Assembly (NCBI RefSeq): GCF_030687145.1
Contig: NZ_CP117460.1
Span: 2,976,001 to 3,040,000, forward strand
Source of the DNA: Pseudomonas sp. FP1742
GTDB lineage: Bacteria; Pseudomonadota; Gammaproteobacteria; Pseudomonadales; Pseudomonadaceae
Direction of reading: 5' to 3'
DNA: 64,000 nucleotides
The translations under genes were made by a program, and so were the position numbers. This document shows, one piece after another, positions 56,051 through 64,000 of the stretch; position 1 is the first letter of the stretch, and every line of letters starts with the position of its first letter. Under the pieces are notes generated by a model. It had not been told where the DNA came from. It ran no database searches and saw only the letters and a program-made list of their open reading frames with translations.

Positions 56051-57204
56051 AACCCCGCGTGCTGGACATTCTCAAGCGCTTGATGGCCTTCGACACCGTG
56101 TCTTCGGAGTCGAACATGGCCCTGATCGAGTACGTGCGCGACCTGCTGCTGACCAAGGGCATCGAGTCGTTGATCGTCAAGGACGAAACGGGCAAAAAAG
56201 CCAACCTGTTCGCCAGCACCGGTCCCAAGGAGTTACCGGGCATTCTGTTGTCCGGCCACACCGACGTGGTGCCGGCGGCGGGGCAGGCCTGGACCTTGCC
56301 GGCGTTTCAGGCAACGATTCAGGACGGGCGGATTTACGGCCGTGGCAGTTGCGACATGAAGGGGTTTATCGCGTTGGCCATCGACGCCATGCTCGATGCC
56401 GCCGACCATTCGTTGAGCCGACCGCTGCAAATCGCCTTGTCCCATGACGAAGAAACCGGCTGCGTCGGTGTACGACGTTTACTCGACGTGCTGCACCTGG
56501 CGCCAGTGCGGCCGTTTTTGTGCCTGATTGGTGAGCCGACCAACATGCAGTTCGTGCTGGGGCACAAGGGCAAGGGGTCTTACCGCACTTACTGCCGTGG
56601 CCTGGAAGCGCATTCCTCGTTGGCGCCGCGTTCGGTCAATGCAATTCACGTGGCCTGCGATTTCATCGCGGCTCTGCGTCAGAGCCAGCAGCAACTGCAA
56701 GAGCAGGGCGCACAGGATGCCGATTACGACGTGCCTTACAGCACCGTGCACGTCGGGCAGATTGTCGGCGGCAAGGCGCTGAACATCGTGCCGAACCTGT
56801 GCACCCTGGATTTCGAGGTACGTAACTTGCCGGCGGACGATCTGGATCAGTTCCTGGAGCAGATGCGCGAGCGTGCCGAAGTGATCGTGCGCGAGGCGAA
56901 AAAGCTGTCCAGCGTGGCAGCCATCGAGATCGAAACCCTCAACGTCTATCCGGGCCTCGATACCCACCCGAGCGTTGAAGCGGTGCGCTTGCTGAAAAAC
57001 TTCGCCGCCCCGGACACCGGCACCGCCAAAGTCTCGTTCGGCACCGAGGGCGGGTTGTTCAAGCAGCGTCTGGACGTACCGGTGGTGGTCTGCGGCCCGG
57101 GCTCGATCGAACAGGCGCACAAGCCGGACGAGTTCATCGAGATCAGCCAGATGCAGGCGGGGGAGCGGTTTCTGGAGGGTTTGCTTGGTTCCCTGAAGCT
57201 GTAA
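56047..57204 (+). CDS. M20-family deacylase (acetylornithine deacetylase-like)
   Basis: A 385-residue zinc amidohydrolase of the ArgE/DapE group. Metal and catalytic residues are intact: His71 and Asp73 (LLSGHTDVVP), Asp103 (GRGSCDMKGF), Glu135 and Glu136 (LSHDEETGCVG). An ArgE-like dimerisation domain lies about 185-290. It would release an acyl or formyl group from an amino acid such as N-acetylornithine. Its translational coupling to the oxidase makes a role in catabolism of an N-acylated or opine-type compound more likely than arginine biosynthesis, so I do not give it the name argE. Confidence 0.9.
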   Translation: MKPRVLDILKRLMAFDTVSSESNMALIEYVRDLLLTKGIESLIVKDETGKKANLFASTGPKELPGILLSGHTDVVPAAGQAWTLPAFQATIQDGRIYGRGSCDMKGFIALAIDAMLDAADHSLSRPLQIALSHDEETGCVGVRRLLDVLHLAPVRPFLCLIGEPTNMQFVLGHKGKGSYRTYCRGLEAHSSLAPRSVNAIHVACDFIAALRQSQQQLQEQGAQDADYDVPYSTVHVGQIVGGKALNIVPNLCTLDFEVRNLPADDLDQFLEQMRERAEVIVREAKKLSSVAAIEIETLNVYPGLDTHPSVEAVRLLKNFAAPDTGTAKVSFGTEGGLFKQRLDVPVVVCGPGSIEQAHKPDEFIEISQMQAGERFLEGLLGSLKL

Positions 57205-57232
57205 TCAGGTCTTGTGGGCAAATGGAGATCAA

Positions 57233-57323
57233 ATGTGGGAGCGGGCTTGCTCGCGAAGGCGTCATGTCAGGCAACATCAATATCGACTGGACGGACGCCT
57301 TCGCGAGCAAGCCCGCTCCCACA
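57233..57323. repeat. REP inverted pair (REPIN)
   Basis: ATGTGGGAGCGGGCTTGCTC opens and GCCCGCTCCCACA closes, around a 46-base spacer that includes GTCATGTCAGGCAACATC, a relative of the shared spacer sequence. It ends the coupled oxidase/deacylase unit. Confidence 0.9.
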
Positions 57324-57466
57324 GGGTTTTGTGTGTGCCCTGAGACTCGGTAGAGCCTGCCGTCCCACCGCGAATTTCAGCATCCAACGCTGCCCATCAA
57401 ACGCTTTCAGCATCCTCATCCGCGGCATCTCCCTAGACTGCAAATGTCTCGGATCAGGACTCGACC

Positions 57467-58924
57467 ATGCTCAAGAATCGTTTGAAAGACCCCAGCCTTC
57501 TGGCAGAACTCGCTTATGTGGACGGGCAGTGGATCGGCGCTGATAACGCCGCGACCCTGGACGTCATCGACCCGGCCACCGGCCAGCTACTCGCCCGGGT
57601 GCCGGCCATGCAGGGCGCGGAAACCCGGCGCGCCATCGAGGCCGCCGAACGGGCCTGGCCGGCGTGGCGTGCGCGCCCGGCGGCGGAGCGTGCGGCGCTG
57701 CTGGAGCGCTGGTATCAGGCGATGATCGACAATCTCGACGACCTCGCCTTGATCATGACCTGCGAGCAGGGCAAACCTCTGAACGAAGCCAAGGGTGAAA
57801 TCCGCTACGGTGCCGGGTTCGTCAAGTGGTTCGCCGAAGAGGCCCGCCGGGTCTACGGCGAAACCATGCCGGCCCCCAGCGGCGACCGCCGCCTGTTGAC
57901 CCTCAAGCAACCGGTCGGCGTGTGTGCCGCGATCACTCCGTGGAATTTCCCCAACGCGATGATCACTCGCAAGTGCGCGCCGGCCTTGGCTGCCGGGTGC
58001 CCGATCATCGTCAAACCCTCGGACCTGACCCCGCTGTCGGCCCTGGCCCTGGCTGTACTGGCCGAGCGGGTCGGCATTCCGGCCGGGGTGTTCAATGTGC
58101 TGATCGGTATGCCCGCCGGCATCGGCGAAGAACTGACCGGCAACCCGACGGTGCGCAAGATCTCCTTCACCGGCTCCACCGCGGTCGGTCGGCTGCTGAT
58201 GCGTCAGAGCGCTGAGCACATCAAGCGCTTGAGCCTGGAACTGGGCGGCAACGCGCCGTTCATTGTGTTCGACGACGCCGATCTGGAGCAGGCGGTAACC
58301 GGGATCATGCTCAGCAAATTCCGCAACGCCGGGCAGACCTGCGTCTGCGCCAACCGCATTCTGGTGCAGGATGGCATCTACGAACGCTTCGCCCAGCGAC
58401 TGGTGGAGGAGGTGGGCAAACTCAAGGTCGGCAATGGCCTGGACGCCGACGTGACCATCGGCCCGCTGATCAACCCGGCGGCGGTGAGCAAGGTCGCCCG
58501 GCACATCGACGATGCCCTGAGCCAGGGCGCGCGTTTGCTCTGCGGCGGCATTCCCGAAGGCGACAACCAGTTCGTTCAGCCGACCGTCCTTGGCGACACC
58601 CACGCCGGCATGCTGCTGGCCAACGAAGAAACCTTCGGCCCGGTGGCGCCGTTGATGCGGTTTACCTCTGAGGCCGAAGCGCTGGCCTTGGCCAATGCCA
58701 CGCCTTACGGCCTGGGCGCCTACTATTTCACTCAGGATTTGCGCCGTTCCTGGCGGTTCGGCGAGGCGCTGGAGTTCGGCATGGTCGGCCTCAACACCGG
58801 GCTCATTTCCATGGAAGTCGCGCCGTTCGGCGGTATCAAGCAGTCGGGGCTGGGCCGTGAAGGCAGCAAGTACGGGCTGGATGAATACCTTGAAGTCAAA
58901 GCTTTCCACATCGGCGGGCTGTAA
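57467..58924 (+). CDS. Succinate-semialdehyde-type dehydrogenase (GabD-like)
   Basis: An NAD(P)-dependent aldehyde dehydrogenase of 485 aa. Catalytic residues are Cys292 (NAGQTCVCANR) and Glu258 (LELGGNAPF). The block KISFTGSTAVGRLLMRQSAEHIKR and the C-terminal GLGREGSKYGLDEYLEVK are hallmarks of SSADH. Cys294, two residues from the catalytic one, is the redox pair seen in many GabD proteins. It should oxidise succinate semialdehyde or a close analogue such as glutarate semialdehyde. The ATG follows ATCAGGACTCGACC. The next gene is 24 bases on, likely in the same operon. Confidence 0.9.
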   Translation: MLKNRLKDPSLLAELAYVDGQWIGADNAATLDVIDPATGQLLARVPAMQGAETRRAIEAAERAWPAWRARPAAERAALLERWYQAMIDNLDDLALIMTCEQGKPLNEAKGEIRYGAGFVKWFAEEARRVYGETMPAPSGDRRLLTLKQPVGVCAAITPWNFPNAMITRKCAPALAAGCPIIVKPSDLTPLSALALAVLAERVGIPAGVFNVLIGMPAGIGEELTGNPTVRKISFTGSTAVGRLLMRQSAEHIKRLSLELGGNAPFIVFDDADLEQAVTGIMLSKFRNAGQTCVCANRILVQDGIYERFAQRLVEEVGKLKVGNGLDADVTIGPLINPAAVSKVARHIDDALSQGARLLCGGIPEGDNQFVQPTVLGDTHAGMLLANEETFGPVAPLMRFTSEAEALALANATPYGLGAYYFTQDLRRSWRFGEALEFGMVGLNTGLISMEVAPFGGIKQSGLGREGSKYGLDEYLEVKAFHIGGL

Positions 58925-58948
58925 TTAACGGACACGGGGGCACGATTG

Positions 58949-60028
58949 ATGAGCAAGACATTCAGAATCGCCGCGATTGCCGGCGATGGCATCGGCAAGG
59001 AAGTCCTGCCGGAAGGGTTGCGGGTGCTGGAGCAGGCCGCGAAGAAGTGGCAACTGGCGTTGAGCATCGAAGTGCTCGACTGGGCTCACTGCGATTACTA
59101 CCTGGAACACGGGCAAATGATGCCCGACGACTGGTTCGAGCAGCTCAAGGGTTTCGATGCCATCTACTTCGGCGCCGTCGGCTGGCCAGACAAAGTGCCG
59201 GACCACATTTCCTTGTGGGGCTCGCTGCTGAAGTTTCGCCGCGACTTCGACCAATACGTGAACATTCGCCCGGTGCGCCTGTTTCCCGGCGTACCGTGTC
59301 CGCTGGCCGGGCGCAAACCGGGGGACATCGATTTCGTGGTGATCCGCGAGAACACCGAGGGCGAGTATTCCTCGGTCGGCGGCAAGATGTTCGAAGGCAC
59401 CGAGCATGAATTCGTGCTGCAAGAATCGGTATTCACCCGACGCGGCGTGGACCGGATTCTCAAGTTCGCCTTCGATCTGGCCCAGACCCGACCGCGCAAA
59501 CGCCTGACGGCGGCGACCAAGTCCAACGGGATTTCCATCAGCATGCCGTACTGGGACGAGCGCACGGCGTTGATGGCCGCGCAGTACCCGGACATCACCT
59601 GGGACAAGCAACACATCGATATTTTGTGCGCACGGTTTGTGCTGCAACCGGACCGGTTCGATGTGGTGGTGGCGTCGAACCTGTTCGGCGACATCCTGTC
59701 CGACCTGGGACCTGCCTGCGCCGGCACCATCGGCATCGCGCCATCAGCCAACCTCGATCCCGAGCGGCGTTTTCCGTCGTTGTTCGAACCGGTGCACGGC
59801 TCGGCCCCGGACATCTATGGGCGCAACATCGCCAACCCGATCGCGATGATCTGGTCCGGCGCGCTGATGCTGGATTTTCTGGGCAACGGCGATGAGCGTT
59901 ATCGCGCCGCCCATGACGGGATTCTGCAGGCGATCGAACGGGTGATTGCCGAGGGACCGATTACCCCGGATCTGGGCGGGCAGGCTTCGACCCAGGAGGT
60001 CGGCCAGGCGATTGCGCAGGCGCTTTAA
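58949..60028 (+). CDS. ttuC: Tartrate/D-malate dehydrogenase (decarboxylating)
   Basis: A 359-residue member of the isocitrate/isopropylmalate dehydrogenase family, in the TtuC/YeaU branch. It has IAAIAGDGIGKEVLPEGLRV at the start, the substrate loop VNIRPVRLFPGVPCPL, the catalytic Lys in AATKSNG and Asp in CARFVLQPDRFDVVV, then LFGDILSDLGPACAGTIG. The metal-dependent NAD-linked reaction oxidises tartrate or D-malate to pyruvate-level products. Start: ATG, with TTG one codon before as alternative. It is placed after the semialdehyde dehydrogenase and feeds the same central pool. Confidence 0.93.
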   Translation: MSKTFRIAAIAGDGIGKEVLPEGLRVLEQAAKKWQLALSIEVLDWAHCDYYLEHGQMMPDDWFEQLKGFDAIYFGAVGWPDKVPDHISLWGSLLKFRRDFDQYVNIRPVRLFPGVPCPLAGRKPGDIDFVVIRENTEGEYSSVGGKMFEGTEHEFVLQESVFTRRGVDRILKFAFDLAQTRPRKRLTAATKSNGISISMPYWDERTALMAAQYPDITWDKQHIDILCARFVLQPDRFDVVVASNLFGDILSDLGPACAGTIGIAPSANLDPERRFPSLFEPVHGSAPDIYGRNIANPIAMIWSGALMLDFLGNGDERYRAAHDGILQAIERVIAEGPITPDLGGQASTQEVGQAIAQAL

Positions 60029-60037
60029 AGCCCAAAT

Positions 60038-60131
60038 CCTGTGGGAGCGGGCTTGCTCGCGAAGACGGCGGTACAGTCAATATTTATGTCGCCTGACACA
60101 CCGCTTTCGCGAGCAAGCCCGCTCCCACAGG
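60038..60131. repeat. REP inverted pair (REPIN)
   Basis: CCTGTGGGAGCGGGCTTGCT opens and AGCCCGCTCCCACAGG closes. The spacer GTACAGTCAATATTTATGTC is one base different from that of the copy at 41786, as noted there. Confidence 0.9.
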
Positions 60132-60153
60132 TTCTGCGTTTTCCATTAGGGGA

Positions 60154-60378
60154 TCAGTCTTCCTTGCGAATCGTGGTCACGTCATCGGCCCGGACTTTCA
60201 CCTTGGCCCCGGAAATATCTTCGAACTCGAAGAAGCCGTCCTTGCTCTTGGTTTTCGGCATGTCCTTGGTCAAATACTGGGTGCCGTTCTGCAGGGTCAC
60301 GACCGTTGGCGTCGAGCAGCCGGCCAGGGCCAGAAGGGCCGCTACCGCCAGGGGCAAACCCAGAGTCTTGATATTCAT
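60154..60378 (-). CDS. YgdI/YgdR-family small lipoprotein
   Basis: A 74-residue lipoprotein. The signal peptide ends in the lipobox LALAGC (Cys21), and the mature part is the YgdI/YgdR SH3-like fold: VVTLQNGTQYLTKDMPKTK, then FFEFEDISGAKVKVRADDV. It is expected on the periplasmic face of a membrane; function unknown. Start: ATG 6 bases after ATGGAGG, omitting five residues of an upstream frame. Convergent with the tartrate dehydrogenase operon and divergent from FAN1, with a 208-base gap in which I see nothing further. Confidence 0.93.
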   Translation of the reverse strand: MNIKTLGLPLAVAALLALAGCSTPTVVTLQNGTQYLTKDMPKTKSKDGFFEFEDISGAKVKVRADDVTTIRKED

Positions 60379-60586
60379 ACACACCTCCATCACTCAATAA
60401 AAACAGCGCGAACGCCTCGTTCGAGATCAATCCTCACTGTGCCTCTAACGCGGTTAGGTGCGATGCAATGGCAGAAAGTTCGATGGTCTGCCGAAAATTG
60501 CCCGATAGCGTCGCCACTTATCCTTTTCCGTTTGCACCGGGTGGGGCATAGCTGGTATCTGTACGCATAACCAGTATTCGTTTGCC

Positions 60587-62254
60587 ATGGCCCGATTGCC
60601 CGTGATTGTAAATCCTCTCGACGACCCGTTCTATTACTTGAACAACTTCATGCAAGTGCTTGATTGGCTTGAGCATCGTTATGCCGATGTACTGAGCATC
60701 GAAGAGCAGGACTTCATCCGCGACTTCAACCGACTGCCCCGCGAGTCCCAGGCTTTACTGGTCAGACTGGTGATGCGCAAGGGCGTGCATTTCAGGGCCG
60801 GCAAACTGAGTTACGTCGAAATCGGTGACATCGCCAGCGCCGCGGTGCCGCTGTTGGCATCGGGTTGGATCGACGAGCAGTTGCCGTTGCACATCGAGGA
60901 TTTGTTCGAGGTGCTGCTCAAGGCCGAGATTCTCCAGTGTTTTGGCGGCGCCATCGATCAGCCCAAAGGCAAAAAGAGCGATTGGCTGCCGGCCCTGAGC
61001 GAGCAGTTTCCCGAGGCGCAGAGTTTTACCCAGTGGTGCCCGGCACTGGATGACCGGTTGTTCAGCCTGACCGTCATGGGCCTGTGCGATCGCCTGCGCC
61101 TGATGTTCTTCGGCAATCTTTACCAGGACTGGTCGGAATTCGTGCTGGCCGACCTCGGCATCTACACCTACGAAAAAGTCGAGTTCTGCGCCGAATCCCG
61201 AGGCTTGCGCAGTCGTGAGGACGTCGACGCCTGCCTGTTCCTGCACAGCTGTCAGCAGCGTTTCGAGGCTGGTGAAGACGTGGCGACGGTTGTCGAGCAG
61301 ATCAATGGGCTGGAATTCGCCAATCCATGGCTGCAAAGACGTCGGGGCAAGCTGTTGTTCCTCATCGCTCAGCATTGCGAGCGCATGGCGGATTTTTCCG
61401 TCGCCCTGAGCCTCTACCGCGATTGCGCCTATCCCGGCGCGCGACTGCGGCTGATTCGCGTGCTGGAGCGCTGTGGTGAATTTCAACTGGCGATGGAGCT
61501 GGCAACCCACGCCGAGCAAGCTCCGGAAAGCGCCAGCGAGCATCAGCATTTATTGCGTGTGCTGCCCAGGCTGCGACGCAAACTGGGCGGGCCGCCGATC
61601 AAGCGGCCAGCCCCCCGGGCCATGCAGCGCCTGGACCTGCAACTGCCCAGGCACGATCCGGCGTTGTCGGTGGAGTATTACGTTCAGGCGCACCTGGCGG
61701 ACGAATCGGCGCCGGTGCATTACGTCGAGAACAGCCTGATCAATTCGCTGTTCGGGCTGCTGTGCTGGCCGGCGATCTTCGCCCCGTTGCCGGGGGCGTT
61801 TTTTCACCCGTTCCAGCGTGGGCCGGTGGACCTGCACAACGAAGACTTTCATGCCCGGCGCGTAGATCTGTTCCAGGCCTGCCTCGCCGAACTCGATGAC
61901 GGGCGTTACGCCCAGACCATCCGCGAGCGTTACAACGCCAAGTGGGGCGTGCAGTCGCCGTTCGTATTCTGGGGCGCGCTGAGCGAGGAACTGTTGGAGC
62001 AGGCGCTCGACTGTCTGCCCGCCGAACACCTCAAGCACTGGTTCAATCGACTGCTGCTCGACATCAAGGCCAACCGCGCCGGCATGCCGGACTTGATCCA
62101 GTTCTGGCCGCAACACAAAACCTACCGCATGATCGAAGTCAAAGGCCCCGGCGATCGTCTGCAAGACAATCAGGTGCGCTGGCTGGAGTTCTGTCACGAG
62201 CACCAGATGCCCATTGCCGTCTGTTACGTGCAATGGGCGGAGCAGGGCGCTTGA
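60587..62254 (+). CDS. FAN1-type structure-specific nuclease with VRR-NUC domain
   Basis: A 555-residue homologue of Fanconi-associated nuclease 1, whose P. aeruginosa form has been crystallised. The C-terminal VRR-NUC domain holds the active-site motif PD (501-502, GMPDLIQF) then EVK (517-519, MIEVKGPGD) and GDRLQDNQVRWLE. The middle part (about 200-320) is a helical TPR-like domain. FAN1 cuts 5' flaps and unhooks DNA crosslinks. The start is the ATG giving MARLPVIVNP. Its stop overlaps the next start by 4 bases (TTGA), so it is made together with the helicase. Confidence 0.9.
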   Translation: MARLPVIVNPLDDPFYYLNNFMQVLDWLEHRYADVLSIEEQDFIRDFNRLPRESQALLVRLVMRKGVHFRAGKLSYVEIGDIASAAVPLLASGWIDEQLPLHIEDLFEVLLKAEILQCFGGAIDQPKGKKSDWLPALSEQFPEAQSFTQWCPALDDRLFSLTVMGLCDRLRLMFFGNLYQDWSEFVLADLGIYTYEKVEFCAESRGLRSREDVDACLFLHSCQQRFEAGEDVATVVEQINGLEFANPWLQRRRGKLLFLIAQHCERMADFSVALSLYRDCAYPGARLRLIRVLERCGEFQLAMELATHAEQAPESASEHQHLLRVLPRLRRKLGGPPIKRPAPRAMQRLDLQLPRHDPALSVEYYVQAHLADESAPVHYVENSLINSLFGLLCWPAIFAPLPGAFFHPFQRGPVDLHNEDFHARRVDLFQACLAELDDGRYAQTIRERYNAKWGVQSPFVFWGALSEELLEQALDCLPAEHLKHWFNRLLLDIKANRAGMPDLIQFWPQHKTYRMIEVKGPGDRLQDNQVRWLEFCHEHQMPIAVCYVQWAEQGA

Positions 62255-64000
62255 GCTACAGCATCGCGGTGCGGGCGCTGTGTGAATTCACCGCCAAGGT
62301 CGGCGACCTCGACCTGCGTTTCACCCCATCGCCGACCGCTCTGGAAGGTATCGTCGGCCATCGCACCGTGGCGTCACGACGCAGCGAGGGTTACCAGAAT
62401 GAGGTCGCGCTCGAGGGCCAGTATCGAACCTTGACCGTGAAAGGTCGGGCGGACGGCTACGATCCGGCGCAAAACTGCCTCGAAGAAGTCAAAACCTACC
62501 GGGGCGACCTGAGCAAGCAACCGGCCAACCACCGGCAGCTGCACTGGGCGCAGGCGAAAGTCTATGGCTGGTTGATGTGCCGGAAACTGGATCTGGCGCA
62601 GATCAACCTGGCGCTGGTGTACTTCGACATCGTCAGCGAAAAGGAAACCTGTCTGATCGAGACCTTCAGCGCCGCCGACTTGCAACTGTTCTTCGAGCAC
62701 CACTGCGGGGTATTCCTGCACTGGGCCGAGCAGGAAATGGCCCATCGCGAGGGGCGCAATCTGGCGGCAGAGCAACTGACCTTCCCCCATGCCGGTTTTC
62801 GTCCCGGCCAACGGCATCTGGCCGAATCGGTGTTCAAGGCGGTCAGCACCGGCCGCTGCCTGATGGCCCAGGCACCGACCGGTATCGGCAAGACCATTGG
62901 CACGCTGTTCCCGATGCTCAAGGCCCTGGCGCCACAGCAACTGGACAAGGTGTTTTTTCTCACGGCGAAAACCCCGGGGCGCAAACTGGCGCTGGACGCG
63001 GCTCAGGTCATCCTCGACAGCGCCGATGCGCAGCCGTTGCGAATCCTCGAGATGATCGCCCGGGACAAGGCCTGCGAGCACCCGGACAAGGCCTGTCATG
63101 GCGAGTCCTGCCCGTTGGCCCAGGGTTTTTATGATCGCCTGCCGGCCGCGCGTCAGGCCGCCAGCCAATTGAGCCTGCTGAACCAGAGTGCCTTGCGTGA
63201 GGTGGCCCTGCAGCATGAGGTCTGCCCCTACTACCTGAGCCAGGAAATGGCCCGCTGGGCGGACGTGGTGGTCGCCGATTACAACTACTATTTTGATTTC
63301 AGCGCGTTGCTGTTCGGGTTGGCCCAGGCCAATAACTGGAACGTCGCGGTGCTGGTGGACGAGGCCCACAACCTGGTGGAGCGCGGTCGCCAGATGTACA
63401 GCGCCAGCCTCGACCAGGCGACCTTGAACGGCGTGCGAAAAACCGCGCCTGAGCCGTTGAAGAGATCCTTGCAGCGGGTCAATCGTGAATGGAATGCCCT
63501 GCATGATCAGCAATTCGCCCCGTATCAGGCCTATGACAAAGCCCCGGAAAAACTGCTTCAGGCATTGTCCTTATGCTGCGTGAGCATCGGCGATTACCTG
63601 AATGATCACCCCCAGGGCCTGGACAGCGGCTTGCAGAACTTTTACTTCGACATGCTGCAATTCGGTCGCGTGGCTGAACTGTTCGATGAGCACTTTCTGT
63701 TCGATATCAGCAAACGCGACCTCGAGCGCAAGCGCAACCTGTCGCAGCTGTGCCTGCGCAATGTGGTGCCCGCCGGTTTCATCCGCCCACGCCTGACCGC
63801 GGCACGCAGTACGGTGCTGTTTTCCGCGACCCTGAGCCCCCGGCATTACTACGCCGATTTACTGGGAACACCCGAGAACACGGTGTGGATCGACGTGGAA
63901 TCGCCATTTCACGCCGATCAGCTGCAAGTGCATATCGTCAGCCAGATCTCCACGCGGTTCGTTCATCGTCAGGCCTCCCTTGCGCCCATCGTCGAGCTGA
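62251..64000 (+). CDS. Helicase with N-terminal RecB/Cas4-like nuclease domain (DinG/XPD type), 5' part
   Basis: The frame is open from a TTG inside the FAN1 stop region to the window end (583 residues seen). Residues about 1-165 carry a PD-(D/E)XK nuclease pattern: Asp68 (GRADGYD), Glu79-Val80-Lys81 (LEEVKTYRG) and Gln101...Tyr105 (QAKVYG), as in RecB and Cas4. From about 180 an SF2 motor follows: Walker A APTGIGKT (208-215), four cysteines (275, 282, 287, 325) placed as the XPD/DinG iron-sulfur ligands, and VDEAHN (DEAH 370-373). The C-terminal motor part (LFSATLSP, about 528) is cut off. It should unwind, and perhaps cut, damaged DNA together with FAN1. Confidence 0.85.
   Translation, partial: MSYSIAVRALCEFTAKVGDLDLRFTPSPTALEGIVGHRTVASRRSEGYQNEVALEGQYRTLTVKGRADGYDPAQNCLEEVKTYRGDLSKQPANHRQLHWAQAKVYGWLMCRKLDLAQINLALVYFDIVSEKETCLIETFSAADLQLFFEHHCGVFLHWAEQEMAHREGRNLAAEQLTFPHAGFRPGQRHLAESVFKAVSTGRCLMAQAPTGIGKTIGTLFPMLKALAPQQLDKVFFLTAKTPGRKLALDAAQVILDSADAQPLRILEMIARDKACEHPDKACHGESCPLAQGFYDRLPAARQAASQLSLLNQSALREVALQHEVCPYYLSQEMARWADVVVADYNYYFDFSALLFGLAQANNWNVAVLVDEAHNLVERGRQMYSASLDQATLNGVRKTAPEPLKRSLQRVNREWNALHDQQFAPYQAYDKAPEKLLQALSLCCVSIGDYLNDHPQGLDSGLQNFYFDMLQFGRVAELFDEHFLFDISKRDLERKRNLSQLCLRNVVPAGFIRPRLTAARSTVLFSATLSPRHYYADLLGTPENTVWIDVESPFHADQLQVHIVSQISTRFVHRQASLAPIVEL

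Overview
The window reads as a chromosomal segment of a Pseudomonas from the fluorescens group. Reasons: an alkaline metalloprotease operon with its own type I secretion system, two serine protease autotransporters and two RTX lipases in the order known from P. fluorescens, protegens and chlororaphis; GC-rich codon use throughout; many REP pairs built on GTGGGAGCGGGCTTGCTCGC, typical of this group; a REP-associated tyrosine transposase (RAYT); a DUF1652-type protein; and a FAN1 nuclease like that of P. aeruginosa. I see no rRNA or tRNA gene, prophage, CRISPR array or complete insertion sequence.

Layout. 1-12.9 kb: end of a quinone oxidoreductase gene, an unrecognised 497-residue protein next to a divergent MocR-type regulator, phosphoglucomutase, a pirin, a UvrD-type helicase, a reverse transsulfuration pair (cystathionine beta-synthase and gamma-lyase type enzymes) and a small DUF1652-like protein. 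13.1-18.5 kb: an AraC regulator with an NTF2-like front domain, a polyamine-type FAD oxidase, a polyamine-binding protein, a RAYT gene with its REP pair, and a zinc alcohol dehydrogenase. 19.0-35.7 kb: the exoenzyme operon aprA-aprI-aprDEF-prtA-prtB-pueB-pueA. AprA and the two lipases carry RTX repeats and no N-terminal signal, so AprDEF should export all three; PrtA and PrtB carry their own beta-barrels. An RsmA/RsmE-like site covers the aprA ribosome binding site, and two REP-type inverted repeats lie inside the operon.

36.0-45.2 kb: a small secreted protein, a GhrA-type reductase, a GabT-type aminotransferase, a HAD protein, an Lrp-type regulator, a DUF1624-type membrane protein, a bicupin, a two-domain acetyltransferase and an aldehyde dehydrogenase. 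45.8-60.0 kb: a catabolic block with a haloacid-dehalogenase-like protein, an FAD amine oxidase, a peptide/opine-type ABC transporter (binding protein, two permeases, fused double ATPase), a three-subunit FAD/[2Fe-2S] oxidase resembling opine oxidase or HcnABC, an M20 deacylase, a succinate-semialdehyde-type dehydrogenase and a tartrate/D-malate dehydrogenase. The simplest reading is uptake and oxidative breakdown of an N-substituted amino acid to central intermediates; the substrate is unknown. 60.2-64.0 kb: a small lipoprotein, then FAN1 translationally coupled to a helicase that has a RecB/Cas4-like nuclease domain in front of an XPD/DinG-like iron-sulfur motor (cut off by the window end).

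The strongest leads beyond routine annotation are the FAN1/nuclease-helicase pair, the opine-like catabolic block, the second lipase that lacks the first lid, the degenerate MocR regulator beside an unknown protein, and the two REP families of which only one has a RAYT gene here.
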